This document shows, piece by piece, positions 26,601-35,992 of a stretch of 64,000 bases of DNA; position 1 is the stretch's first letter; each line of letters starts with the position of its first letter. The translations under genes and the position numbers were made by a program. Origin of the DNA: Rahnella victoriana (GTDB taxonomy: Bacteria > Pseudomonadota > Gammaproteobacteria > Enterobacterales > Enterobacteriaceae); NCBI RefSeq assembly GCF_004330295.1, contig NZ_SJOJ01000002.1, positions 124,001 through 188,000 on the forward strand. The letters are read 5' to 3'. A model generated the notes under the pieces. It did no database searches. It was given only the letters and a program-made list of their open reading frames with translations, and had not been told where the DNA came from.

Positions 26601-29600
26601 ATCTATCTGCACGACGGCGGTATCGCCACCAACAATGCGCCGATCAGCGTCTCCGGCACCAACAATATTGGTGTGTACATTCAGGATCAGGGCACGCTGA
26701 CCAACTCACGCGACATCACGGTGTCCGGCGTTGCTAACAGCGGCAATGTCGGGGTGAAAGTTCAGGGCGCGGGGGCGCAGGTCACGCAGCTCGGTGATGT
26801 GACGGCCACCGGCGGGCTGGCAGCCGTCCAGCTGGTGGGGAACGGCGCGGCGCTGGCGATCAGCGGCAGCAATAATCAGATCACCGCCAGCGGCGGCGCG
26901 GACGGCATTCTGATGGATACCGGTTCATCGTCCCTGACCGCCAGCAACACGCAGATTGATATCAGCGGTACCGGCGCGGGGATCAATAACAAAGCCGATA
27001 CGTCCAACATTAATCTGACTGACGTGGTGATCAACGCTGCCGATGGCCCGGCCATCCGCACCGCCGTGACGTTCAATGCCGAAGGAACCGGCAATGTTCT
27101 CAACGTGTCCGGCAGCGGGTCAGGGTTTGCCTTCGAACAGGCGGGAGGAACCAGCACCACCGGCAATCTGACCATCGGAACCGGTTACACCATCAACGCC
27201 ACCGGAGCGAACGGCGTCGGTATTCTGGCGCGAACCAACGGCAGCGTCACCTCCGGCGCGGACATCACCATGGGCGCGACCGGCGGAGCGGCGATTTCGG
27301 CGGCCGATGCCCGCGCTGTCACCAATAACGGCAATATCCAGACCAGCAGCAACACCAATACCTCGGTGCTCGCCACCAATGCGGGCGCGTTTACCAACAA
27401 CGGAACCATTAACGCCACCGGCGCGCTTAATCCGCTGGCCTTAATCCGCATCAACGGCAGCGCCGCCAGCCGCACAATTCTTAACAACGGCACCATCACG
27501 GATGCCAGCCAGAACTCGGTGGTGATTGACGCCAGCGGCAGCGCCGCCAATACCGTGACCAATCAGGGGACGCTCAGCGCCGCCAGCAATACGGCCACGG
27601 CATTGCGGACGGGGAGCGGAAGTGACAATGTCACGCTGTCCGGCACCCAGGCGACCACCGGGCTGATCAATCTCGGTTCGGGAGCGGACACCTTTACCTG
27701 GAACGGGGGCACGCTGGATGGCGCGGTGGATTTCACCGGCTCAGACGGCAATGACCGCGCCAACATCGGCAATGTGGATCTCAGCGCCACCCGCCACATT
27801 CTCAGTAATGGCGGCAGCGGCAGCACGCTGACCTTTACCGATACGCACGCGGCCAGCGATCCGGCACAGATTGGCTCGCTGGCGGCAGATGCGCTGCCGG
27901 TGACCAATATCGGCACCGGCTGGAGCACGCTGGCGGTGACCGGCAGCGACGCGGATTTGCGCGTGGTGGATAATTTGCAGCTTTCCGGCACGCCGCAGAT
28001 CCGCATCAGCGACGGTGCCACCGTGCGCAGCGGTGACAACGTCACCAATTCCGCGCTGGCGAGCATCAATAACTACAATGTCATCACCGACCGCGCGGAC
28101 AGCCTGCTGATATTTGACGGCCTGTCCGCCGCGCAGACCTATTCCGGCATCATCAGCGGCACCGGCGGGCTGGAACGCGCGGGCGGTGGCACCACCATCC
28201 TGACTGGCGAGAACACCTATACCGGCAACACGCTGATCGACAGCGGCGGTACGTTACAACTGGGCAATGGCGGTGCGCCGGGGGCGTTATCGCCGCTGAC
28301 CAATATCACCGACAACGGCGTGCTGAACATTAACCAGTCCGATACGGTGAATCTGGGCGGCGTGATCAGCGGAACCGGCGCGTTTTACCAGACCGGCAGC
28401 GGTACCACGCGGTTAAGCGGTGCCAATACCTATCAGGGCGTGACGCAGGTGAACGGCGGTACCTTGCTGGTGAACGGTGATCAGCGCGACGCATCCGGCG
28501 AAACCACCGTCGCCAGCGGCGCAACGCTCGGCGGTAAAGGTACGATTGGCGGCAACGTCACCTTTGGCGCGAACACGACCCTGACGCCGGGCGACGGCGG
28601 TGCAGGCACACTGAACATTAATGGCAATCTGAACCTGTCTGCGACCACCAATAATAAATTTGAACTCGGTCAGATCACGGTCGCCGGCGGTGCGCTGAAT
28701 GATTTCGTTAACGTCAGCCAAAATCTGACCCTTGACGGTCTGCTGAACGTGACACTTTCTGCGGGAGGCATCTTTGCACCGGGTCTGTATCGTCTCTACA
28801 GCTATGGCGGTACGCTGACCAACAACGTGCTGGATGTGGTGACATTACCGACCAACAACCAGAGCACGTATGGTGTTCAGACGTCCATTCCCGGCCAGGT
28901 CAATCTGGTACTGAGTGCGCCGCAACCGGCCAGCACGCTGCAATTCTGGGATGGCAATTTGCTCGGTACCAACCACGGCGACGGCACCTCTGGCAACAAT
29001 CAGGTTGACGGCGGCAATGGCGTGTGGGAATCGCGGGCGCTTGACGACACCAATAACTGGACGACCGCCACCGGTTTTGGCAACGATCCGTGGAGTCAGG
29101 CGTCGTTTGCTATCTTCCAGGGCACGGCGGGCACCGTCACCGTCAGTAATGCGTTCAACCCGGTGACCACCGCCGGGATGCAGTTCGACAGCACCGGCTA
29201 CGTGCTTAATGGTGATCCGCTGACCATTGTGAGGACAGCCAATCTCTCTCCTTCGGAGAATTATCTGGCACAGGGTGAAACCGATGCGGATGCGTATTTT
29301 GTGGTTCGCGTGGGAGCTGGCGCAGACGGCGCGGATGTGACGACCAGGATTGATGCCAACCTGGTTCCGGCAACAGGATCAACCGACCGGCTTAAACTGC
29401 TGAAATTCGATCCGGGACGTTTGATCCTGACCGGCGTTAATGGTTACACCGGCGGCACCGAAATTTATGGCGGTGTGTTGAACGTTTCTTCGGATCAGAA
29501 CCTCGGGTTAGCAGGCACGTCAGTGCTGATCAACAACAATGCGACATTACAGATTGGGGCAGATTACACCACCGACAGACCGCTGTTCCTCAGCCAGACC

Positions 29601-32600
29601 GGCGGCGGGCAGATAGATCTCTTCGGGCATACCTTTACCCCGACCGGCGTGATTGGCGGACTGGGGCCACTGACGGTGCGTGATTCCACGTCTGCTACCG
29701 ACAGCACGCTGGTGCTCAACCGCGCCAACAGCTATCAGGGTGCGACGACGGTGAGCGGCAATAACGGCGCAACCGTAGTGGCGGTGGATGCCAATACCAC
29801 CGGCGTGTTCGGTAAATCCGACAGCACGGTGACGGTGAATCAGCAGGGTACGGTGAATTTCAATAACAGCGCGACGGCACAGAACCACGCCTTCACCCTC
29901 GACAGCGGCATTCTGACCTTCAACGATTCCGCGTCTGCGGCCGACAGCGTGACAACCGCCACCAACGGTGCGGCGGTCAGGCTGAGCGACAACGCCCGCG
30001 GCGGCAACGGGCGGTTTACGCTGGCATCCGGCACACAAATGAACCTCAGCGGGCAGGCGGATGGCGGCAACGCCGTGATGACCAACAACGGGCTGGTGAC
30101 CTTTGCCGGGCAGGCATCAGCCGCTGGCGCGACGATTACCAATAATGCGGGCGGCGTGGTGAATGTCGCCGACAGCAGCGGCACGGCGATCGGTTCGCTT
30201 TCCGGCGCGGGCAATGTGGTGCTCGGCGCGGCCTCACTGACCGAAGGGGCGCTTGGCCGCAATGACGGCATCAGCGGGGTGATCAGCGGTGCGGGGGGCA
30301 GCCTGAGCAAAACCGGCAACGGCACCCTGACACTCACCGGCGACAACACTTACACCGGTGCCACCGCCGTGCAGCAGGGCGTTTTGCTGGTCAATGGCAA
30401 TCAGCAGGCGGCGACCGGCGCCGTCAGCGTGGCGTCGGGTGCCACGCTGGGCGGTAACGGCACGCTGGGCGGCACTGTCACGGTGGCGGATAACGCGCAT
30501 CTGGCGGCGGGCGCGGATCTGAACAGCGTCGGCGTGCTGACCACCGGCGGTCTGACGCTAAATCAGAACGCACAAATCGATTTCCAGTTTGGCCGCTCTT
30601 ATGTCGCAGGCGGCAGCCTGAATGACCTGATCAACGTCAACGGCGATCTGAACCTCAACGGCAAGCTGAACATCACCCAAACCCCCGGCGGCACCTTTGA
30701 TGTCGGTATTTACCGTGTCCTTAATTACACCGGTGCGCTGACCAATAACCAGCTGGATATCGGCACCGCGCCTCAGGCGGCGGATGATATGTATGTGCAG
30801 ACATCCATTGCCGGTCAGGTGAATCTGGTGAACCGCACCGGCGTTATCCTGCGATTCTGGGACGGTGCCGACAGCGACAACAAAAATGACAGTCAGATTG
30901 AAGGCGGTAATGGCGTCTGGCAGAACAGCAGCGGCAACGATAACTGGTCAACGGATGTCACCACCCCGGATGGCCGCTTTAATGCGCCGTTCAGCGACAA
31001 CTCCTTCGCCATTTTCGGTGGCACCAAAGGCAACGTCACGGTGGATAACAGCCTGGGTGCGGTGACCATCAGCGGCGCACAGTTTGCCACCGACGGTTAC
31101 GTGGTCTCGGAAGGCGTGATCACCACCACAACCGCCGACACCCAGATCCGCGTCGGCGACGGGACCGCGCAGGGCGCGGATTATACCGCGACCATTAACT
31201 CGCAAATCGCAGGTAGCGGCGGCATCAACAAAACCGACGCCGGGACGCTGATACTCGGCGGCGACAATACCTACCGTGGCGGCACAACGATTTCAGCGGG
31301 CACCTTACAGGTATCGGCAGACAATAACCTCGGACAGTCCGGCAGCGGGCTGGCCTTTGACGGCGGCACGCTGCGCTATGGCAGCGCCTTTAATACCGGC
31401 CGTGCCGTCAGCCTGCAAAGCGGCGGGGGGACGGTGGATACCGATGGCAAAAATGTGGCGCTGAACGGCGTGATCAGCGGCAACGGCGCACTGATCAAAA
31501 CCGGCAGCGGTACCCTGACGCTGACGCAGGATAATACCTATACCGGCACGACGACCCTCAGTGAAGGCACCGTTCAGCTGGGTAACGGCGGCGAACAGGG
31601 CAGCATTGTCGGCGATATTGTCAATAATGCGGTCTTACAGATTAACCGCGCAAACCTGCTGACCTTGCCCGGTGATATTTCCGGCACCGGCCAGCTATGG
31701 CAGCAGGGTGCCGGCACCACGGTACTGAGCGGCCGCAATACCTATTCAGGACTGACGCTCGTACAAAGCGGCACATTGCTGGCCAGCGGCGCCAATACCC
31801 TGAGTAAACAGTCAGACCATATCGTCAGCGCCGGTGCGTTACTGGATACCGGCGGTACGTCCCAGAGCCTCAGCTCGCTGGTGAACCAGGGCACGGTAAA
31901 TCTGCGCGGCGGCGATGTCGGCTCAACGCTGACGGTGAACGGGGATTATGTCGGCATCAACGGCGTGCTGAAAATTGCCGCGCAGCAGCACAGCCCCGGC
32001 GTGGCCGACCGGCTGGTGATTAACGGCGGCAGCGCCAGCGGCGTCACCCGGCTGGATATTGATGTCAGCCAGCTCGGCGAGGAAACCACCGGCGATGGCA
32101 TCACGGTGGTGGAAGCGGTGAATGGCGCGACCACCACCGCGCAAACCACCAAAGACGCCTTTACCCTCGGTGCCGATCATCTTGATGCCGGTGCCTTCCA
32201 GTACCGGCTGTTTGCCGCCGATGCCGGCGGCGCGGGGGAAGACTGGTTCCTGCGCGCCACCTATCGCCCGGATGTCCCGGCCTTCAACGGGCTGGCGACC
32301 ACGGTACGTCAGGCGGATCTGGCGGTGCTCGGCACGCTGCATCTGCGTGTCGGGGATGAAAAACCTTACGACAAAACCGTGCCGGAAGATCAGGAAGGAC
32401 GTTTCTGGGCGCGTTATATCGCGCAATCCACTCACCAGAGCCTGAACGATGCCACGGCAACGCAGGCAGATTCCCGCATGAACGGAATGCAGGCCGGGGT
32501 GGATTTGTATCAGAACGAAAGCTGGCGGGCAGGGATTTACACCACCGTGCTCGATATCGATACCAGCTATCAGGGCCAGACCTCCGGTGGCGCGGGCTAT

Positions 32601-33239
32601 ACCTCGGATACCGCGTTTTACCTCGGCGGCTACGCCACCTGGACGGGGGATGACGGGTTGTATGTCGACAATGTGCTGCAATATGGCCGCCACAGCGTGG
32701 ATCTGAAAACCGGCAACAGCCACGATTCGCTCAGCCCTGACGGCAATACGTTTATCGCGTCAGTGGAAGTCGGCAAACCCTGGCAGCTGGGTGACAGCAA
32801 CTGGGCACTGGAACCGCAGGCTCAGCTTATCTGGCAGCACAGCGATTTCGACAGCGTGATCATGCCGGGCGATGCCAAAACCCGTGCCGACATCGAGGCT
32901 GATGATGCGGTGATTGGTCGTCTGGGTGTGCGTCTGACCAGTCAATACGACACGCAACAGGGCAGTGTGAAGCCGTATGTGCGGGTCAATCTGTGGCAGG
33001 AATTGTCGGATGGCAGCGATTCGACCTCCTTTACCAACACTTCCAATAGCGCCGGAAAAACCACGCTGACCGCTGACCAGCGTTACAGCAGTACCGAAGT
33101 GGCACTGGGCGCGACCTGGGCGGCCACGTCAGAAGTGCAGGCGTACACCGAAGTGGGCAAAAGCTACCAGAACGGCGGATCAAAAAGTCAGATATCCAAT
33201 GATCTGAGCGGCACGGTGGGGATTAAAATCCGCTTCTGA
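23616..33239 (+). CDS. Giant type Va autotransporter adhesin-like protein
   Basis: 3207 residues from ATG 23616 (MNKIYRLIWSEVRSAWVA), an extended signal-peptide region typical of large autotransporters; the open frame adds 42 less plausible codons upstream. The signal peptide ends near TTTPVLAED. A long low-complexity beta-helix passenger rich in Gly, Asn, Thr, Ala and Ser follows. From about residue 1500 come at least six autotransporter-associated strand repeats of the form KTGxGTLTLTGxNTYTG (near 1520, 1590, 1930, 2230, 2535, 2625, 2690). The outer-membrane barrel takes up about residues 2890-3207 and ends in the classic terminal Phe (GIKIRF). The likely role is surface adhesion, aggregation or biofilm. 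It is a single gene flanked by a terminator. Confidence 0.93.
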   Translation: MNKIYRLIWSEVRSAWVAAPETTKGQRKGSGRTRLAVSVALALTTTPVLAEDVNWAVAYPSYTFPVLANYDILRETGFAFTIDGDTATANHYAAGTTLNILGAIPTLAAGSNGTFTTLLVRNGLTDSTGTGADPGRITLIEATDANNVVTPITSANIDNFTYSTNPAVPQQNQELNVVVPGLDGSYSVIKVYDSSTFSSSTDAKVGDLALNVYAPNSFHIYNNFGIASVSANGGTANINIGADTGGTTAISAAANTLNLLAKNSTLAKADGTDNAASQVNWLSDNYVHFSPAAVIDSDLQSETAVSSKYSDSITLPNYALVAGRVVQIGTREFDITSAADIATVNNFLLGTSRENSQVQLWLTGGVTLPPENGGAVIDSAVIAQNTYNAIIQSLLDNEQSNRVDLTYHVWQDSLSHTNNATLGTGDLNVIYATGALATGTVTSTGSLAVDGASTVMRADRGATITNNGNINIWRSDSASPAGVGMKATDATATNTNTGTLNAGLFLEKNGSNQNVSNQGSVAMQGLGASQLSNTGYINVALTDSTTANAVGMQAQGTTTATNSGTLALTGNSHNTNGRASGYAADISGAATFTNAASGNIYIGTTPVTASAAPSATSMVGGAVQSAAIRTSSTGNVTNNGTITLGTATRNAVGMLVNGGTGAVLNAGTINVLGGLGANGSAAPNYGLSATNTTNVTNTGIIRVTGENNVAINLLASTAAAAVNSTNTGTITVGAAGDNGGNDSNPYTYRNYAVYAEGLSGNQATATINSAINLLSAGAIGVHARGSATINVGANALLNFANNSQIGYYAYGEDASINLGSAIINDNAQARSVLFLIDHGAQFDGDSGNAGAYQLTVSGTGSTGVFANGLDTGADGQPGGGDDALTTLDTGAATISVNGENAVGVKITGGATGTINNGGILLNHNNSTAVVVDGRSYAIDGTIGDSDDALATNVLSRVDIGTTASQSGIKGYDISHKGNVDIESDGTVLAGSNNIGIYLHDGGIATNNAPISVSGTNNIGVYIQDQGTLTNSRDITVSGVANSGNVGVKVQGAGAQVTQLGDVTATGGLAAVQLVGNGAALAISGSNNQITASGGADGILMDTGSSSLTASNTQIDISGTGAGINNKADTSNINLTDVVINAADGPAIRTAVTFNAEGTGNVLNVSGSGSGFAFEQAGGTSTTGNLTIGTGYTINATGANGVGILARTNGSVTSGADITMGATGGAAISAADARAVTNNGNIQTSSNTNTSVLATNAGAFTNNGTINATGALNPLALIRINGSAASRTILNNGTITDASQNSVVIDASGSAANTVTNQGTLSAASNTATALRTGSGSDNVTLSGTQATTGLINLGSGADTFTWNGGTLDGAVDFTGSDGNDRANIGNVDLSATRHILSNGGSGSTLTFTDTHAASDPAQIGSLAADALPVTNIGTGWSTLAVTGSDADLRVVDNLQLSGTPQIRISDGATVRSGDNVTNSALASINNYNVITDRADSLLIFDGLSAAQTYSGIISGTGGLERAGGGTTILTGENTYTGNTLIDSGGTLQLGNGGAPGALSPLTNITDNGVLNINQSDTVNLGGVISGTGAFYQTGSGTTRLSGANTYQGVTQVNGGTLLVNGDQRDASGETTVASGATLGGKGTIGGNVTFGANTTLTPGDGGAGTLNINGNLNLSATTNNKFELGQITVAGGALNDFVNVSQNLTLDGLLNVTLSAGGIFAPGLYRLYSYGGTLTNNVLDVVTLPTNNQSTYGVQTSIPGQVNLVLSAPQPASTLQFWDGNLLGTNHGDGTSGNNQVDGGNGVWESRALDDTNNWTTATGFGNDPWSQASFAIFQGTAGTVTVSNAFNPVTTAGMQFDSTGYVLNGDPLTIVRTANLSPSENYLAQGETDADAYFVVRVGAGADGADVTTRIDANLVPATGSTDRLKLLKFDPGRLILTGVNGYTGGTEIYGGVLNVSSDQNLGLAGTSVLINNNATLQIGADYTTDRPLFLSQTGGGQIDLFGHTFTPTGVIGGLGPLTVRDSTSATDSTLVLNRANSYQGATTVSGNNGATVVAVDANTTGVFGKSDSTVTVNQQGTVNFNNSATAQNHAFTLDSGILTFNDSASAADSVTTATNGAAVRLSDNARGGNGRFTLASGTQMNLSGQADGGNAVMTNNGLVTFAGQASAAGATITNNAGGVVNVADSSGTAIGSLSGAGNVVLGAASLTEGALGRNDGISGVISGAGGSLSKTGNGTLTLTGDNTYTGATAVQQGVLLVNGNQQAATGAVSVASGATLGGNGTLGGTVTVADNAHLAAGADLNSVGVLTTGGLTLNQNAQIDFQFGRSYVAGGSLNDLINVNGDLNLNGKLNITQTPGGTFDVGIYRVLNYTGALTNNQLDIGTAPQAADDMYVQTSIAGQVNLVNRTGVILRFWDGADSDNKNDSQIEGGNGVWQNSSGNDNWSTDVTTPDGRFNAPFSDNSFAIFGGTKGNVTVDNSLGAVTISGAQFATDGYVVSEGVITTTTADTQIRVGDGTAQGADYTATINSQIAGSGGINKTDAGTLILGGDNTYRGGTTISAGTLQVSADNNLGQSGSGLAFDGGTLRYGSAFNTGRAVSLQSGGGTVDTDGKNVALNGVISGNGALIKTGSGTLTLTQDNTYTGTTTLSEGTVQLGNGGEQGSIVGDIVNNAVLQINRANLLTLPGDISGTGQLWQQGAGTTVLSGRNTYSGLTLVQSGTLLASGANTLSKQSDHIVSAGALLDTGGTSQSLSSLVNQGTVNLRGGDVGSTLTVNGDYVGINGVLKIAAQQHSPGVADRLVINGGSASGVTRLDIDVSQLGEETTGDGITVVEAVNGATTTAQTTKDAFTLGADHLDAGAFQYRLFAADAGGAGEDWFLRATYRPDVPAFNGLATTVRQADLAVLGTLHLRVGDEKPYDKTVPEDQEGRFWARYIAQSTHQSLNDATATQADSRMNGMQAGVDLYQNESWRAGIYTTVLDIDTSYQGQTSGGAGYTSDTAFYLGGYATWTGDDGLYVDNVLQYGRHSVDLKTGNSHDSLSPDGNTFIASVEVGKPWQLGDSNWALEPQAQLIWQHSDFDSVIMPGDAKTRADIEADDAVIGRLGVRLTSQYDTQQGSVKPYVRVNLWQELSDGSDSTSFTNTSNSAGKTTLTADQRYSSTEVALGATWAATSEVQAYTEVGKSYQNGGSKSQISNDLSGTVGIKIRF
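28377..29231 (+). repeat. Autotransporter passenger module, copy 1
   Basis: Protein-level module of about 285 residues: strand repeat, ASGATLGG segment, LNDFVNV, GLYRLYSYGGTLTNN, QTSIPGQVNLV, FWDG, GGNGVW and GTVTV/GYVL. It recurs in the same order at 30293-31130, with clear residue identity but diverged nucleotides. Confidence 0.7.
30293..31130 (+). repeat. Autotransporter passenger module, copy 2
   Basis: Second copy of the internal duplication: ASGATLGGNGTLGG, LNDLINV, GIYRVLNYTGALTNNQLD, QTSIAGQVNLV, FWDG, GGNGVW, NVTVDN and GYVV in the same order as copy 1. Confidence 0.7.
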
Positions 33240-33249
33240 GGCAATAACA

Positions 33250-33277
33250 AAGAAGCCCGCATATATGCGGGCTTCTT
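33250..33277. terminator. Bidirectional terminator after the autotransporter
   Basis: Perfect 12-bp stem AAGAAGCCCGCA/TGCGGGCTTCTT around TATA. It lies between the autotransporter and the convergent YhcN-like gene. Confidence 0.85.
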
Positions 33278-33299
33278 TATTACGTGAACACTTAACAAA

Positions 33300-33578
33300 T
33301 CACTTTTTCTTATAAACGTCAGCCGTGCCGTGAATTTTATTGTTGGTATTGCCAGACGTTAATACAAACACATCGCCGCCTTTTTTATCGGCTTTTTTAG
33401 ATAAATCTTCAATGGCACCGGACTGCGAGGTTTTATTCGAGGTGGTGACAGAACCCACTTTGGTATATTCAGACGCCACTTTTTCGAAATCAACTTTCTT
33501 CATCAATTCAGCCGAGTAGGCGCTGAAAGAGACACAACCCATTACAGCCACAGCCAGCAACGTTTTAGATATTTTCAT
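33300..33578 (-). CDS. DUF1471 (YhcN/BhsA-type) periplasmic protein
   Basis: 92 residues from ATG 33578, which has a TGAGG ribosome site; the longer open frame adds 38 residues that hide the signal peptide. [23 protein letters not shown] is a clear signal peptide. The mature part has the DUF1471 pattern ([15 protein letters not shown] ... [34 protein letters not shown]). E. coli has many paralogues (YhcN, BhsA, McbA, YdgH modules) linked to stress, acid and biofilm. The leader and intergenic DNA are AT-rich. Confidence 0.88.
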   Translation of the reverse strand: MKISKTLLAVAVMGCVSFSAYSAELMKKVDFEKVASEYTKVGSVTTSNKTSQSGAIEDLSKKADKKGGDVFVLTSGNTNNKIHGTADVYKKK

Positions 33579-33870
33579 GTAAGCCTCAGGTTTAAAGTTT
33601 GCCCAGTAAATTGAAGGAAGAGTAAGTAAATAACCTTTATATATTGTCACCTTGCCGGAAAATAACCCACCTTGTAAACAACGGGTTATCATCGTCTCTA
33701 AGTAATAGACAAGGAATTAAATAATTACAAGGCGGAAATAAAAAATTAAGCAAAGTGTGCGCTTTTTAGCATTTTGAGCGCGGGCAATGCGGGCACCACG
33801 TCATCACGGCCGCCAATGTTGCTTAGGTGTTAACCCCCCTCCGAAACATGTTTCAAGGCTAATAATTTAC

Positions 33871-33886
33871 TTTGAAGCAGATCACA
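33871..33886. promoter_or_regulatory. CRP-like site upstream of edd
   Basis: TTTGA-AGCAGA-TCACA matches the CRP core TGTGA-N6-TCACA at 9 of 10 positions. It lies upstream of a TATAAA hexamer (33923-33928) that could be the -10 element, giving a distance of roughly -57 to -62, suitable for CRP activation. Confidence 0.5.
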
Positions 33887-33940
33887 TATCTTCATTTCGC
33901 CATCACCTGCTGATTGTCAGGGTATAAAAAGGTTCTGATA

Positions 33941-33956
33941 ATGTTACCGATAACAT
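33941..33956. promoter_or_regulatory. GntR operator 1 (edd)
   Basis: ATGTTACCGATAACAT, a perfect palindrome-like match to the known gluconate repressor (GntR) operator of E. coli. It sits just downstream of the presumed -10 element, where bound repressor would block edd transcription until gluconate is present. Confidence 0.85.
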
Positions 33957-33970
33957 GTTACCGGTAACAG
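33955..33970. promoter_or_regulatory. GntR operator 2 (edd), overlapping operator 1
   Basis: ATGTTACCGGTAACAG differs from the GntR consensus only at the end and at the central base. It overlaps operator 1 by two bases, so the two centres are 14 bases apart. Confidence 0.75.
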
Positions 33971-34036
33971 CCGCGATAACGGGCACGCTCACCGGCATGA
34001 TCGCCTTTACGATGTTCTGAGAAAAGGGACAACACT

Positions 34037-35851
34037 ATGATTAATAACACCGTAACCCGCGTCACGCAGCGGATCATCGACCGTTCCGCGTCCAGCCGTG
34101 AAGCCTATCTGGCGCGTATGGCCGCCGCCCGGTCACAAACCGTTCATCGCGCGCAACTGGCGTGCGGCAATCTGGCGCATGGCTTTGCCGCCTGCCAGCC
34201 GGATGACAAAAACGCCCTGAAAAATATGGTGCGCAGCGACATCGCGATTATCACGGCCTACAACGATATGTTGTCGGCGCATCAGCCTTATGAACATTAT
34301 CCGCAGCGGCTGAAAGAGGCGCTGAAAACCGTCGGCGCGGTCGGGCAGGTGGCTGGCGGCGTACCGGCAATGTGTGACGGTGTCACGCAGGGGCAGGACG
34401 GCATGGAGCTGTCGCTGATGAGCCGCGACGTGATCGCCCTGTCAGCGGGCATCGGCCTGTCGCACAACATGTTCGACGGCGCGCTGTATCTGGGCATCTG
34501 CGACAAAATCGTGCCGGGACTGGTGATGGCCGCGCTGTCATTTGGTCATCTGCCTGCGGTGTTTGTCCCCGCCGGACCGATGAGCACCGGCTTGCCAAAC
34601 AAAGAAAAAGTGCGGATACGTCAGTTATATACCGAAGGCAAAGTTGACCGCCAGGCGCTGCTGGAAGCGGAAGCCGCGTCCTATCACGGCATCGGCACCT
34701 GCACGTTTTACGGCACCGCCAATACTAACCAGATGGTGATGGAAGTCATGGGGCTGCATCTGCCGGGGGCGTCATTTGTGCCGCCGGATTGCGCACTGCG
34801 TGATGCGCTGACCGACTCGGCGGCGCGTCAGGTCACCCGCCTGACCGAAACCAGCGGCAACTATCAGCCGCTCGGCCAGATGCTGAATGAGAAAACCCTG
34901 GTCAACGGCATTGTCTCGTTGCTGGCGACCGGCGGTTCCACCAATCTGACCATGCATCTGGTGGCGATGGCGCGGGCGGCGGGCATCATCATTAACTGGG
35001 ATGATTTCTCTGAGCTGTCCGATGCTGTGCCGTTGTTGTGCCGTATCTACCCGAACGGCCCGGCGGATATCAACCAGTTCCAGGCGGCGGGGGGCGTGCA
35101 GCTGGTGGTACGTGAACTGCTTCAGCACGGCCTGCTGCATCAGGACGTCAATACCGTGGCCGGTTTTGGTCTGGATCGTTATACGCAGGAGCCGTGGCTG
35201 GATAACGGCACGCTGGCGTGGCGCGAAGGGGCGGAACGTTCCCTCGATCCGGCGGTGATTGCCCGCGTGGCGCAGCCGTTTGAGCACCACGGCGGCACCA
35301 AAGTGCTGTCAGGAAATCTGGGGCGCGCCGTGATGAAAACTTCCGCAGTCCCGGCGGATAACCAGATCATCGAAGCGCCTGCCGTGGTATTCGACAGCCA
35401 GCATGACATCGTGCCCGCCTTTGAAGCCGGTAAGCTGAACCGCGACTGCGTGGTGGTGGTGCGTTTTCAGGGACCACAGGCCAACGGCATGCCGGAACTG
35501 CACAAGCTGATGCCACCGCTGGGCGTATTAATGGATCGTGGATTCCGCGTGGCGCTGGTCACCGACGGCCGTTTGTCCGGGGCTTCCGGCAAAGTGCCTT
35601 CCGCCATCCACGTCACACCGGAAGCCTGCGACGGCGGCATGCTGGCGAAAGTGCAAAACGGCGACATCATCCGCGTGAATGGCCGGACCGGCGAACTGGA
35701 ATTGCGGGTCGGTGCTGCGGAACTGGCGACGCGTCAGCCTTATCAGCCCGATCTCAGCGCAGAACATACCGGCTGCGGACGCGAGTTATTCGGTGCCTTA
35801 CGCAGCCAGCTTTCCGGTGCTGAACAGGGCGCCTGCTGCATCAAATTTTAA
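34037..35851 (+). CDS. edd: Phosphogluconate dehydratase (Entner-Doudoroff pathway)
   Basis: 604 residues, the same length as E. coli Edd. The enzyme dehydrates 6-phosphogluconate to 2-keto-3-deoxy-6-phosphogluconate in the cytoplasm. It belongs to the IlvD/Edd family with a 4Fe-4S cluster; cluster Cys candidates are in [23 protein letters not shown] and [13 protein letters not shown]. The [16 protein letters not shown] motif is near the C-terminus. The leader holds a CRP-like site and two GntR operators. In E. coli edd is followed by eda, but here it is followed by a terminator and a DedA gene, so the aldolase must be encoded elsewhere. Confidence 0.95.
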   Translation: MINNTVTRVTQRIIDRSASSREAYLARMAAARSQTVHRAQLACGNLAHGFAACQPDDKNALKNMVRSDIAIITAYNDMLSAHQPYEHYPQRLKEALKTVGAVGQVAGGVPAMCDGVTQGQDGMELSLMSRDVIALSAGIGLSHNMFDGALYLGICDKIVPGLVMAALSFGHLPAVFVPAGPMSTGLPNKEKVRIRQLYTEGKVDRQALLEAEAASYHGIGTCTFYGTANTNQMVMEVMGLHLPGASFVPPDCALRDALTDSAARQVTRLTETSGNYQPLGQMLNEKTLVNGIVSLLATGGSTNLTMHLVAMARAAGIIINWDDFSELSDAVPLLCRIYPNGPADINQFQAAGGVQLVVRELLQHGLLHQDVNTVAGFGLDRYTQEPWLDNGTLAWREGAERSLDPAVIARVAQPFEHHGGTKVLSGNLGRAVMKTSAVPADNQIIEAPAVVFDSQHDIVPAFEAGKLNRDCVVVVRFQGPQANGMPELHKLMPPLGVLMDRGFRVALVTDGRLSGASGKVPSAIHVTPEACDGGMLAKVQNGDIIRVNGRTGELELRVGAAELATRQPYQPDLSAEHTGCGRELFGALRSQLSGAEQGACCIKF

Positions 35852-35933
35852 CCTCAACGTGAATGATGACAGAACACCCTGACGCGGTGACGGGCGCGAA
35901 GTAAAGCGTTTGCCGTCAGGGCTAAACAATACG

Positions 35934-35967
35934 AAAATGGCGGAGCGTTATTCTCCGCCATTTTTTT
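35934..35967 (+). terminator. Terminator of edd
   Basis: 12-bp stem AAAATGGCGGAG/CTCCGCCATTTT, loop of 7, then a T run, about 80 bases past the edd stop. Confidence 0.85.
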
Positions 35968-35992
35968 ATCTGCAAACCGCGCCTGAGGCATT

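Noticed and set aside
27563-28069. Several Val/Leu/Pro-rich minus-strand frames inside the autotransporter
   Set aside because: They are complements of the Gly/Asn/Thr repeats; they do not form a coherent gene.
35852-35992. A search for eda directly after edd
   Set aside because: Only a terminator and the dedA leader fit in this gap; no KDPG aldolase frame is present anywhere downstream in the window.
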